A stretch of DNA of 16,819 bases from Methanomicrobiales archaeon (GCA_012521035.1 JAAYND010000252.1:1-16819); one strand, 5' to 3'. Shown: positions 1 through 7,060, counted from the first letter of the stretch. The notes: generated by a model not told the origin, from the sequence alone. Numbers and translations: made by a program.

Positions 1-62
1 CCCGGACCATCAACCTTAATGTAGTCCCCCTCCACCCTACACCCAGAACAAGGGAGAAGACC

Positions 63-830
63 ATGACACCAGTACGAAAATACGTAAACCCCCCTGCCGC
101 CGAGGTGATATGCGAGTTCCGCTTCCCCGAGGAGACCCCCTGGGACATGACCTATCCCGGCATCCTCTACACCCACCTGAAAGAGACCTACCCGAAGCGA
201 GACCAGCGCTACGTGCGCGAGGTGGTCATGCTCCTCGGGCCGGAGGGGCTCCGCGAGGAGCTCCTGGTCGGCGAGCGCTCGATCTTCATCGCCGAGGACG
301 ACGGGTGTGCGGTCCAGGTCGGGCCCCGGCTGCTCTCGGTGAGCTGCCAGAAGCCCTATGTACACTGGGAAGCCTTCTCAGAGCGCATCACCAGTGCGTT
401 TGACCGGTTCCGGGAGGTCATCGATGCCGAGGCCGTCAACACCATGAACCTGCGCTACGTCAACCTCATCGAGATCCCGGAGCGAGAGGTGACGCTCTCC
501 GACTACTTCGCCTTCTACCCGACCCTCCCGCCGGAGCTCCCGAGGGTGCCGGCAGGCTTCATCACCGGGTGCGAGTTTGCGTTCCACGACAACCGCGACA
601 ACTGCCGGGTGGAACTCACCGACGCCGTCCCTGAGTCGCTCGGGCAGAATGCGTTCCTCCTGAATATCGACTATTTCCTCACGGAGGGGAAGAGCATCCC
701 GCTCGACGGGGTGGCCGACTGGCTGGAGATCGCTCACACCCATGTGCGGGAGATCTTTGAGGCCTGCATCAAAGACTCCCTGCGCGACCTCTTCACCATC
801 AGGGAGGAGGTGCCGGCGGCGGCGCGCTGA
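63..830 (+). CDS. TIGR04255 family protein, function unknown
   Basis: This 255-residue protein resembles the TIGR04255 family of sporadically distributed, mostly uncharacterised proteins of about 250 residues. The family look comes from the N-terminal stretch NPPAAEVICEFRF (residues about 9-21), the central MNLRYVNLIEIP segment and the C-terminal helix ending in a region that contacts the stop. No signal peptide or membrane segment is visible, so it is probably cytoplasmic. The ATG is preceded by GGGAGAAG at a sensible spacing, which supports this start. The gene stands alone: the left edge of the window is 62 bases away and cofE begins 200 bases downstream. No catalytic motif can be named, and I do not assign a biochemical role. 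The family assignment is from memory of its pattern and is moderately secure. Confidence 0.75.
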   Translation: MTPVRKYVNPPAAEVICEFRFPEETPWDMTYPGILYTHLKETYPKRDQRYVREVVMLLGPEGLREELLVGERSIFIAEDDGCAVQVGPRLLSVSCQKPYVHWEAFSERITSAFDRFREVIDAEAVNTMNLRYVNLIEIPEREVTLSDYFAFYPTLPPELPRVPAGFITGCEFAFHDNRDNCRVELTDAVPESLGQNAFLLNIDYFLTEGKSIPLDGVADWLEIAHTHVREIFEACIKDSLRDLFTIREEVPAAAR

Positions 831-1030
831 AGGGGAGTAGACCCCGGGTGCGAAACGCCGGCCACGTGAACCGGGAGACGCGAATACCGCAAACTCCACG
901 AACAACAGAGAAGCCGATCACGCGCCGCGGGCCGGGACAGGAACGATATCACAGGAGACTGTCCATACTGCCCCGCAGAAAATCCGAGCATTTTTCTGCG
1001 ATCGGATACGACCAGTTATCTGTGAACACC
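831..1030. other. gap before cofE, holding one perfect hairpin
   Basis: No convincing gene lies in these 200 bases. A GTG-initiated extension of cofE is open across most of it but looks non-coding. The stretch holds a weak GGGG/CCCC stem just after the upstream stop (832-845) and a perfect 9-bp inverted repeat at 974-1000, described separately. I could not place a strong TATA box for cofE; GGATAC at about 1004-1009 is the only weak candidate. Confidence 0.6.
974..1000. repeat. perfect 9-bp inverted repeat upstream of cofE
   Basis: The arms CGCAGAAAA (974-982) and TTTTCTGCG (992-1000) are exact reverse complements with a 9-base spacer. The repeat ends 30 bases before the cofE ATG. It may be a regulator-binding site, or a hairpin at the 3' end of the preceding transcript; the plus-strand right arm is T-rich. 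Only the symmetry is seen; the function is inferred. Confidence 0.7.
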
Positions 1031-1777
1031 ATGGAGATCCAGGTAATCGGTGTTCAGGGCCTCCCCCTGATCCGAAAAGGTGACGACCTTCCGGCCCTGA
1101 TCTGCGATCGGGTCACGTTTGAGGATGGGGATATCCTCACCATCGCTTCGTCCGTCTACTCAAAGGCAAAGGGCTTCACCCGCGACCTTGCCGCCATCAC
1201 CCCGGGTGCTGAAGCCGTGCGGATCGCCGCAAAGACGAAGGAAGACCCCCGGTTTGTGCAGGCGGTCCTGGACTCGTCAAGCGATATCCTGCTCGAACAC
1301 CCCTTCATCCTCTCGGAGGTGCCCTCCGGCCACATCGGTGTGCGCGCGGGTGTCGACCACAGCAACATCGAGGACGGCCATATAATCATCCTCCCGCCCG
1401 ACCCCATGGGGGCCGCCGCAGAGATCCGGGACGCAATCCAGCGGATCACAGAGAAGGATGTAAGGGTTATCATCACCGATACCTGCGGGCGGTCGTTTCG
1501 GCGTGGCCAGACAGGTATCGCCATCGGCTGGGCAGGGATGACTGCGATCAACGACTACCGGGGCGACACCGACCTCTTCGGCCATGTCCTTGAGATAACC
1601 GAGGAAGCAGTGGTCGATGAGATAGCAGCCTTCGCAAACTTCGTCATGGGCGAGAGCCACCAGGGCATCCCAGCAGTGGTCTTCCGTAACTGCAGGGCCT
1701 GGAATGGACACGACGCGGTCTACTTCACGCAGAAAGAGGATATCATCAGGGCTGCCCTGAAGAACAAAAAGGATTAG
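1031..1777 (+). CDS. cofE: coenzyme F420:L-glutamate ligase
   Basis: CofE adds L-glutamate residues to the lactyl-phosphate of F420-0 using GTP, giving F420-1 and F420-2, the hydride carrier of methanogenesis. The protein is 248 residues, close to the roughly 250 residues of archaeal single-domain CofE, and lacks the C-terminal nitroreductase-like domain found fused in actinobacterial FbiB. Family features are the opening VIGVQGLPLIRKGDDLPALI, an ASSVYSKAKG segment near residue 45, a central GVDHSNIEDG and a TDTCGRSFRRGQTGIAIG stretch. The ATG at 1031 is chosen because the protein then begins at the conserved strand; an upstream GTG extension of 61 residues is basic, low in family resemblance and crosses a hairpin. 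Its last four bases overlap the stop of the opposing secG. Confidence 0.95.
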   Translation: MEIQVIGVQGLPLIRKGDDLPALICDRVTFEDGDILTIASSVYSKAKGFTRDLAAITPGAEAVRIAAKTKEDPRFVQAVLDSSSDILLEHPFILSEVPSGHIGVRAGVDHSNIEDGHIIILPPDPMGAAAEIRDAIQRITEKDVRVIITDTCGRSFRRGQTGIAIGWAGMTAINDYRGDTDLFGHVLEITEEAVVDEIAAFANFVMGESHQGIPAVVFRNCRAWNGHDAVYFTQKEDIIRAALKNKKD

Positions 1778-1932
1778 AAGATGGCATTCAGGATAAAGAC
1801 TGCCACCCCGATCACTATGGTTGCGATGAGCACGGTTGTCGGGCCGATATGGATGGCCCGGTGATCCTCACTGTCATAGTAGTTGACCAGGCCGGCAGAG
1901 GATACCAGTCTTCCGCCAGATTTTTTCGCCAT
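1774..1932 (-). CDS. secG: preprotein translocase subunit Sec61-beta (archaeal SecG)
   Basis: This 52-residue protein is the small tail-anchored beta subunit of the archaeal SecYEG/Sec61 translocon. It begins MAKKSGGRLVSSAGLVNYYD, the typical charged and glycine-rich cytosolic head with the family AGL..YYD segment, then has IHIGPTT and one hydrophobic transmembrane helix (about residues 33-49, VLIATIVIGVAVFIL) that ends two residues before the C-terminus. Length, topology and the GP motif before the helix all match Sec61-beta. The start lies about 25 bases from a TATA box on the same strand, which suggests a leaderless mRNA. The gene is convergent with cofE, with a four-base tail overlap, and divergent from the amidohydrolase. 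It was found by reading the minus strand because it is very short. Confidence 0.92.
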   Translation of the reverse strand: MAKKSGGRLVSSAGLVNYYDSEDHRAIHIGPTTVLIATIVIGVAVFILNAIF

Positions 1933-1935
1933 GCT

Positions 1936-1944
1936 AGAATATAC
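1936..1944 (+). promoter_or_regulatory. TATA-like box for the amidohydrolase
   Basis: AGAATATAC is centred about 26 bases before the ATG at 1967, the usual archaeal distance from TATA box to transcription start, and so fits a leaderless transcript. It lies inside the 34-base gap shared with the divergent secG promoter. Confidence 0.45.
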
Positions 1945-1953
1945 TCACTCCCC

Positions 1954-1962
1954 ACATATAAA
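1954..1962 (-). promoter_or_regulatory. TATA box for secG
   Basis: Read on the minus strand this is GTTTATATG, a good archaeal TATA box, centred about 25 bases before the secG ATG at 1932. No Shine-Dalgarno is seen, so the transcript is probably leaderless. Confidence 0.6.
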
Positions 1963-1966
1963 CAGG

Positions 1967-3016
1967 ATGGAGATGCAGACCAGAGAGCATGTCATCACCG
2001 GCCGGGCACTCCTCGGCAGAGACCTGATCGAGGAGGATGTAGATATCGTCATCTCCGGAGGCATCATCAGATCGATAGAGCCCTGCACCGCTACACCGGA
2101 CCGGTGGATAGTGCCCGCCTTCTTCAACGCCCACACGCACATCGCCGATACCGTCGCCATGGACCTCCCCGCTCGCGGCAGCCTTGCAGAGCTCGTCAAG
2201 CCGCCGGATGGCCTGAAACACCGGATCCTTGCGGCGACACCACGGGCCGACCTCGTCCGGGGGATGCGTTCAAGCATCAGGACCATGGTAGCGACCGGGA
2301 CCGCCGGGTTTGCCGACTTCAGGGAGGGCGGCGTCGATGGCGTGGCAGCGCTCCGTGAGGCGGCGGCCGGCCTCTCCTGCCGGCCGGTCATACTCGGCCG
2401 GGAAGGCGGGGAAGAGGTGAGCGACGGAGCGGGCATAAGCAGCGCCCACGACGTGGAGAATATCGAGGATATCGTCAGGAGGACGAGAGCAGCCGGCCGG
2501 ATCGTCGCTTTCCACGCCGGCGAGAAGAACCGGGACGATATCGACGATGCTCTCGCGTTTGAACCCGACCTCCTCGTCCACTGCACCCATGCGACCGATG
2601 CAGACCTCCGGCGGATAATCGATATGGATATCCCCATCGCCGTCTGCCCGCGATCGAACTGGCTGCTCGGGGCCACGAGATCGCCGGCCCACCCGCCGAT
2701 CACCCACATCCTCGAGCTTGGAGGACGCCTCTTCCTCGGAACCGACAACGTGATGTTCGTCCAGCCCGACATGCTCCAGGAGATGGCATTCGCCGCAACC
2801 CTCTATCGCGCGCCACCCGCCGATATACTGCGTGCCGCGATCGCGGGTGCAGGCCTGACCGGGAGAAGCGGATTTATCGAAGAAGGACAGAAATCCTCTA
2901 TTCTCGTGATCGATCCGGAGAGACACAACCTTTCCTTCACCCGTGATATCCGGGCGACCATTGTAAAGCGGCTGGATTCCTCATCCATTGAACAAAATGT
3001 TTTAAATGTACAGTAG
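1967..3016 (+). CDS. amidohydrolase / chlorohydrolase-type metal-dependent deaminase
   Basis: This 349-residue protein is a metal-dependent TIM-barrel hydrolase of the ATZ/TRZ, cytosine-deaminase-like branch. Visible motifs in order are an N-terminal beta-sandwich strand set, the metal-binding HxH (H56 and H58, in NAHTHIAD), FHAGE with H183 and catalytic-type E186, HCTH (H205/H208), CPRSN at 228-231 and the late metal ligand D260 in GTDN. Members deaminate or dechlorinate nucleosides, purines and related compounds; the substrate cannot be told from sequence. At 349 residues it is shorter than the roughly 420 residues of methanogen 5'-deoxyadenosine/S-adenosylhomocysteine deaminases. An ATG at 1883 is open in frame but the extra 28 residues are antisense to secG, so 1967 is preferred; 1973 is also possible. 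The gene is single and followed by the UspA promoter. Confidence 0.88.
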   Translation: MEMQTREHVITGRALLGRDLIEEDVDIVISGGIIRSIEPCTATPDRWIVPAFFNAHTHIADTVAMDLPARGSLAELVKPPDGLKHRILAATPRADLVRGMRSSIRTMVATGTAGFADFREGGVDGVAALREAAAGLSCRPVILGREGGEEVSDGAGISSAHDVENIEDIVRRTRAAGRIVAFHAGEKNRDDIDDALAFEPDLLVHCTHATDADLRRIIDMDIPIAVCPRSNWLLGATRSPAHPPITHILELGGRLFLGTDNVMFVQPDMLQEMAFAATLYRAPPADILRAAIAGAGLTGRSGFIEEGQKSSILVIDPERHNLSFTRDIRATIVKRLDSSSIEQNVLNVQ

Positions 3017-3027
3017 AAAATAAATAA
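3017..3027 (+). promoter_or_regulatory. TATA-like A/T-rich box for the UspA-CBS pair
   Basis: AAAATAAATAA directly follows the amidohydrolase stop and is centred about 31 bases before the ATG at 3053. A second A/T-rich patch, TTTTAAATG, lies at about 3000-3007. Either could drive the uspA transcript. Confidence 0.45.
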
Positions 3028-3052
3028 GAAGTATCTGTTCTGCGTGGTGTGT

Positions 3053-3481
3053 ATGTTCCGTATGATACTTGTTGCTATAGACGGTTCCAAACCAGCCGAT
3101 CGTGCCCTGGAAACAGCAATCGAAGAGGCTCGCGTCTGGAACGCTGAGGTTCATGTTATTTATGTGATCGAGTCCGGGCTATTTTCATCCCTTCCCATGG
3201 ACAACACACTTGAGATCATCTACAGTGTTCTGCAGAAGGAAGGTGAAGAGATCCTCGAATCGGCTCGAGAGAAAGCGGATGCGGCAGGCGTTCCTGTCAC
3301 CACACATCTCCGGCAGGGACATGCCGGATCCCGGATCGTCTCCCTCGCAGAAGACCTGGGAGTCGACCTTATCATTCTCGGATCGCACGGTAAGAGCGGT
3401 GTTGACCGCCTCTTCCTCGGCAGTGTGACCGATTATGTCGTGCGAAACAGTTCAATTACAACAACGGTGGTGAGATCATAA
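3053..3481 (+). CDS. universal stress protein, UspA family, ATP-binding type
   Basis: This is a single-domain UspA protein of about 142 residues with a Rossmann-like fold. It starts MFRMILVAIDGSKPADRAL, the family's first strand and DGS loop, and carries the ATP-binding signature G-x2-G-x9-G-S near the C-terminus (GSHGKSGVDRLFLGS), so it is predicted to bind ATP. Such proteins usually dimerise in the cytoplasm and respond to stress or energy state. Three in-frame starts exist: GTG at 3044 and 3047 and ATG at 3053; the ATG gives the canonical N-terminus. The CBS-domain gene starts 11 bases after the stop, so the two are probably cotranscribed. Confidence 0.93.
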   Translation: MFRMILVAIDGSKPADRALETAIEEARVWNAEVHVIYVIESGLFSSLPMDNTLEIIYSVLQKEGEEILESAREKADAAGVPVTTHLRQGHAGSRIVSLAEDLGVDLIILGSHGKSGVDRLFLGSVTDYVVRNSSITTTVVRS

Positions 3482-3492
3482 ATCCTCAACAG

Positions 3493-4347
3493 ATGCTCGT
3501 CCGTGACTATATGGTGACCGACGTGGTCTGTGTCGAAATACCTGGAAACAGAGACGATGTCCTGCGCATCCTGAAACGCACCGGCATAAGCGGTGTGCCG
3601 GTCTTAAAAGACGGCGAACTTGTCGGTATCATCACCCGCAAGGATCTCCTCCGGAAGGCCGATGAGACCCAGCTCGGGCTCCTGATGACACCTGACCCTG
3701 TCATCATCAGGCCGGATGCTCCCATATCCGAGGCGGCTCAACTGATGATACGGCACAACATCAGAAGACTCCCGGTCGTGGAGGGGGGAGTCCTGACCGG
3801 GATCATCAGCATGGCCGACCTCATCGCTGCCATAGCCCTGATGCGCCTGAATGTGCCCATCAAGGATAACTACGTCAGCAAGACCTACGCCCTCTGGGAG
3901 GATACCCCTCTCTCGCTCGTCGGGAGGATCCTCGAGATCTCCGGCTACGATGCCATCCCCATCCTGATGGAGGACGGGACACTCACCGGCATCATATCGG
4001 AGCGGGACCTGATCAGGCATACCCGCATCGAGGACGGTATCGAGGTCAGCGACTTCTCAAACGGCACCGACGATGATGAATGGACCTGGGAGAGCATCCG
4101 GGACATGCACACCATCAGCTACGGGATCTCAAAGATCCAGCTCCTCCCGATCCCGGTCAAGAACGCAATGATCAGAAACGTCCTCGCAGTCCCTCTCAAC
4201 GCCGAGGTCAGCGAGTGCGCACTGAAGATGAAACGCGCCCGGGTAGACCAGCTCCCGGTCGTCAACGGAAATAAGCGGCTCATCGCCATGCTCTTCGACA
4301 GGGAGCTGATCAAGGTCCTGTTACCTGAGCGGCAGGGCTTGCGATAG
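3493..4347 (+). CDS. protein with four CBS domains (two Bateman modules)
   Basis: The 284-residue protein consists almost entirely of four CBS repeats at about residues 3-56, 62-114, 124-175 and 222-282. Each shows the usual pattern of a hydrophobic strand, a GVPV or LPVV strand, and a G.ITxxDL-type helix end (for example GIITRKDLLR, GIISMADLIA and GIISERDLIR). No enzymatic, DNA-binding or membrane domain is attached. CBS pairs bind adenine nucleotides such as AMP, ATP or SAM, so this is likely a stand-alone energy or ligand sensor acting on a partner protein. A linker rich in acidic residues (about 180-200, FSNGTDDDEWTWE) separates repeats three and four. It follows the UspA gene by 11 bases, pairing two nucleotide-binding sensors. 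Confidence 0.92.
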   Translation: MLVRDYMVTDVVCVEIPGNRDDVLRILKRTGISGVPVLKDGELVGIITRKDLLRKADETQLGLLMTPDPVIIRPDAPISEAAQLMIRHNIRRLPVVEGGVLTGIISMADLIAAIALMRLNVPIKDNYVSKTYALWEDTPLSLVGRILEISGYDAIPILMEDGTLTGIISERDLIRHTRIEDGIEVSDFSNGTDDDEWTWESIRDMHTISYGISKIQLLPIPVKNAMIRNVLAVPLNAEVSECALKMKRARVDQLPVVNGNKRLIAMLFDRELIKVLLPERQGLR

Positions 4348-4385
4348 AATTAAGAGGCAATGTTCATATAGTACACTGATACCTA

Positions 4386-4411
4386 TCGTACCGTGCCGGG
4401 AGCCGGTACGA
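4386..4411. repeat. perfect 8-bp inverted repeat upstream of psmB
   Basis: Arms TCGTACCG (4386-4393) and CGGTACGA (4404-4411) are exact reverse complements around a 10-base spacer. The site touches the upstream edge of the psmB TATA region. It could be an operator or the terminator hairpin of the CBS gene, which stops 39 bases earlier. There is no gene between 4348 and 4500. Confidence 0.65.
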
Positions 4412-4413
4412 CG

Positions 4414-4430
4414 ATAAAATTTATGTTTTA
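4414..4430 (+). promoter_or_regulatory. probable TATA region for psmB
   Basis: An A/T-rich run reading ATAAAATTTATGTTTTA is the best TATA candidate before psmB. It would place transcription start near 4445, giving a leader of about 55 bases that carries overlapping palindromes and the ribosome binding site AGGGGTG at 4489-4495. Confidence 0.5.
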
Positions 4431-4500
4431 TGGTATCATTGTATACGCTTAAGCGCTTTTGAGCGAGTTTGAGCGTTTTAGAAATTTTAGGGGTGTTCCA

Positions 4501-5145
4501 ATGTTTGATGTCTCAGACCAGATTATGAAGGGTACAACAACTGTCGGACTGATATTCAAAGACGGCGTCGTTCTTGCCACAGAGATGCGGGCAACGATGG
4601 GGAACCTCATCGCGAGCAAACGTGCCAAGAAGATCTACAAGATTACTCCACGGATCGGTATGACCACTGCCGGTGGCGTCGGTGACGCACAGCAGCTGGT
4701 CCGGATCATGCAGGTAGAGTGCAGCCTCTACGAGATGCGGCGCGGAAGGACGATGTCCGTCGGCGCGGCGTCGACCCTCCTCTCCAACTACCTGAACCAG
4801 AACCGCTACTATCCCTACTACGTCCAGCTCCTTATGGGCGGATGCGACGGGGATGGACCGAGCGTCTACTCCGTCGATGCTCTCGGCGGGGCGACCAGGG
4901 AAGAGGAGATCGTCGCCACGGGCTCGGGCTCTCCCTTCGCCTATGGCGTTCTTGAGGACCAGTATCGTCCCGATATGACCGAAGAAGAGGCAAAGGATCT
5001 CGCTATCAGGGCGGTCCGGTCGGCGATGCGCCGTGACGCCGGATCCGGGGAGAACATCATGGTGGTTGTGATCAAGAAAGATAAATATGAAGAATCCATA
5101 GTGGGCGGGCTACAGACGCCATCTGTTGCCCGCCAGACAACCTGA
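4501..5145 (+). CDS. psmB: 20S proteasome beta subunit (catalytic)
   Basis: The archaeal proteasome beta subunit forms the two inner heptameric rings and carries the proteolytic site. The 214-residue precursor has an 11-residue propeptide ending in KG, then the mature TTTVGLIFKDG. The N-terminal threonine nucleophile is T12 of the precursor. In mature numbering the partner residues are present: E17 in ATEMR, K33 in RAKKIYK, and downstream the GSGSPFAYGVLE and RRDAGSGENI segments that carry the conserved Ser and Asp. The start at 4501 is chosen because AGGGGTG lies five bases upstream and because the propeptide length is typical; a TTG further upstream is unlikely. The fttA gene begins 20 bases after the stop. 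The final codons form a strong hairpin, listed separately. Confidence 0.97.
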   Translation: MFDVSDQIMKGTTTVGLIFKDGVVLATEMRATMGNLIASKRAKKIYKITPRIGMTTAGGVGDAQQLVRIMQVECSLYEMRRGRTMSVGAASTLLSNYLNQNRYYPYYVQLLMGGCDGDGPSVYSVDALGGATREEEIVATGSGSPFAYGVLEDQYRPDMTEEEAKDLAIRAVRSAMRRDAGSGENIMVVVIKKDKYEESIVGGLQTPSVARQTT

Positions 5146-5153
5146 CATTTTTT
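5104..5153 (+). promoter_or_regulatory. hairpin at the psmB 3' end followed by a T6 tract
   Basis: Arms GGCGGGC (5104-5110) and GCCCGCC (5128-5134) pair perfectly, and inside them ACAGA (5112-5116) pairs with TCTGT (5122-5126), leaving one T-T mismatch and the five-base loop at 5117-5121. Fourteen bases after the hairpin comes a run of six T residues (5148-5153), 12 bases before the fttA start. The layout resembles an attenuator, an RNA-processing site or a partial terminator between psmB and fttA. The structure is seen; the role is inferred. Confidence 0.6.
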
Positions 5154-5165
5154 AGGACGATTTTA

Positions 5166-7058
5166 ATGGTGATTGACAATAAACTTCAGGAACTAAAAGA
5201 GCAGATCAACAAGATTGTTCCTCGCGGGATTACGATCTCGGATGTCGAGTTCGAAGGACCTGAACTGGTCATCTACACCGATGACCCGAAACAGTTTGCT
5301 GATCAGGCAGACCTGATAAAAATACTGGCGCGCGACCTGCGCAAGCGCATCGTCGTGCGCCCGAATATCCTCGAGGACCCGGAACGGGCAGCCCTAGAGA
5401 TCAGAAACGTTGTGCCGGAAGGTGCCGGGATCTCCGATCTCTTCTTTGACCCGGAGACGGGTGAGGTGCTGATCGAGGCGGAGAAGCCCGGTGTCGTCAT
5501 CGGCAAGAACGGTGCAACACTCCGGGAGATCACAAAACAGATAGGATGGACGCCGAAGGTGGTCCGGACGCCGCCCATTGAGAGCTCAACGGTGAAGCAG
5601 ATCCGGACGTTCCTGCGATCGGTGAAGGACGAGCGAAAGGCGTTCCTGCGAAAGATCGGCCACCGGATCCACAGGGATATAACGAGTAAAGACCAGTGGT
5701 TGCGTGTCACGACGCTCGGATGCTGCCGGGAGGTCGGGCGTGCGGCGTTCCTGATATCGACGCCGGAGAGCAAGGTTCTGTTAGACTGCGGTGAGAAACC
5801 CGGGAGCATAACAAACGGTATCCCCTACCTCTACGTGCCCGAGATATACCCGCTCGACTCACTCGATGCGGTGGTACTCACCCACGCGCACCTCGACCAC
5901 TGCGCCCTCGTCCCCCTCCTCTTCAAGTACGGCTACGAGGGGCCGGTATACTCGACACCACCGACGAGGGACCTCGCGGCGATGCTCCAGCTCGATTACC
6001 TGGATGTCGTGAGGAAAGAGACCGATAAGATCCCCTACACCTCAAACGAGGTGAAGACCTACATCAAACACTCAATAACGCTCAACTACGGCAGCGTGAC
6101 CGATATCGCCCCGGACATCAAACTCACGTTCCACAACGCAGGGCACATCCTGGGATCAGCAATCGCACATTTCCACGTCGGGGAAGGGCTCTATAACATA
6201 GCGTTCACGGGTGACTTCAACTACCAGAAGACCCGGCTCTTCTCCCCGGCGGTCTCGTCGTTCCCGCGCCTCGAAGCGCTCTTCATGGAGAGCACCTACG
6301 GCGGCGCAAACGATATCCAGCCGCAGAGGAGGGATGCGGAGGAGAAACTCTACGAGACGGTCTCGACGACGGTGAAGCGCGGCGGTAAGGTGATCATCCC
6401 GGCATTCGCCGTCGGGCGGTCGCAGGAGGTCATGCTGGCCCTCGAGGAGGGTATCCGGAAGAAGAAGATACCGGATGTGAAGATATACCTCGACGGCATG
6501 ATCCGGGAGGCGACGGCGATCCACACGACCTACCCGGAGTATCTCAACAATGATCTCCGGAACCAGATATTCCGTGAAGGGCTCAATCCCTTCCTCGCCG
6601 ACGCCTTTGTCCAGGTGGACTCGCCTGACCTCCGCGAGAAGGTCATATCGGGTGACCCCTGTGTCATCATAACCACGAGCGGTATGTTAAACGGCGGGCC
6701 GGTGATGGAGTACCTCAAGGCCCTCGGCCCGGATGAGCGAAACGCCCTTGTATTCGTCGGTTACCAGGCGGACGGGACGCTCGGGCGGCGCATTCAGAAG
6801 GGATGGCGCGAGATACCGCTCGGGTGGCGCGAGACGATCGTGATCAACCTTGAGATAGCGACCATAGACGGGTTCTCCGGCCACTCTGACCGGAAACAGC
6901 TGATGAACTACGTCGGGCACCTTCAGCCGCGCCCGGAGAAGATCTTCACCATCCACGGTGATGAGAACAAGACGATCGATCTTGCAAGCTCCATCTATAA
7001 GCGCTACCGTATCGAGACGCACTCCCCCATGAATCTCGAGACCTACCGCATGATCTAG
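5166..7058 (+). CDS. fttA: archaeal transcription termination nuclease FttA (aCPSF1): KH, metallo-beta-lactamase and beta-CASP
   Basis: FttA/aCPSF1 is the archaeal homologue of CPSF73. It ends transcription by cutting nascent RNA at U-rich sites and releasing RNA polymerase. The 630-residue length is typical. An N-terminal KH-like domain (about 1-68) is followed by a second KH domain with its GKNG loop at 113-116. The metallo-beta-lactamase core follows, with HxHxDH at 240-245 (THAHLDHC), H327 in GHILGS and D350 in FTGDF. The beta-CASP insert occupies about 370-565, and the last motifs are GHSD (572-575) and the terminal histidine H597 in TIHGD. All zinc-binding residues look intact, so it should be an active nuclease. 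It sits 20 bases after psmB and two bases before the MFS gene, so it is probably part of one plus-strand transcript. A T6 tract just upstream is the kind of site it recognises. Confidence 0.97.
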   Translation: MVIDNKLQELKEQINKIVPRGITISDVEFEGPELVIYTDDPKQFADQADLIKILARDLRKRIVVRPNILEDPERAALEIRNVVPEGAGISDLFFDPETGEVLIEAEKPGVVIGKNGATLREITKQIGWTPKVVRTPPIESSTVKQIRTFLRSVKDERKAFLRKIGHRIHRDITSKDQWLRVTTLGCCREVGRAAFLISTPESKVLLDCGEKPGSITNGIPYLYVPEIYPLDSLDAVVLTHAHLDHCALVPLLFKYGYEGPVYSTPPTRDLAAMLQLDYLDVVRKETDKIPYTSNEVKTYIKHSITLNYGSVTDIAPDIKLTFHNAGHILGSAIAHFHVGEGLYNIAFTGDFNYQKTRLFSPAVSSFPRLEALFMESTYGGANDIQPQRRDAEEKLYETVSTTVKRGGKVIIPAFAVGRSQEVMLALEEGIRKKKIPDVKIYLDGMIREATAIHTTYPEYLNNDLRNQIFREGLNPFLADAFVQVDSPDLREKVISGDPCVIITTSGMLNGGPVMEYLKALGPDERNALVFVGYQADGTLGRRIQKGWREIPLGWRETIVINLEIATIDGFSGHSDRKQLMNYVGHLQPRPEKIFTIHGDENKTIDLASSIYKRYRIETHSPMNLETYRMI

Positions 7059-7060
7059 GG

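Noticed and set aside
848..1030. N-terminal extension of cofE from an upstream GTG
   Set aside because: The extra 61 residues are basic and unlike CofE, and the stretch contains a perfect hairpin; the ATG at 1031 gives the standard family start and length.
1883..1966. Longer start for the amidohydrolase
   Set aside because: The extra residues are the antisense of secG, and the TATA boxes of both genes would lie inside or behind the extension.
1945..2772. 275-residue minus-strand frame opposite the amidohydrolase
   Set aside because: Low-complexity Ser/Arg/Pro content and overlap with a clear metalloenzyme gene; a codon-bias shadow.
4459..4500. TTG start 14 codons upstream for psmB
   Set aside because: It lies in the palindromic leader, gives an unusually long propeptide, and AGGGGTG precedes the ATG at 4501.
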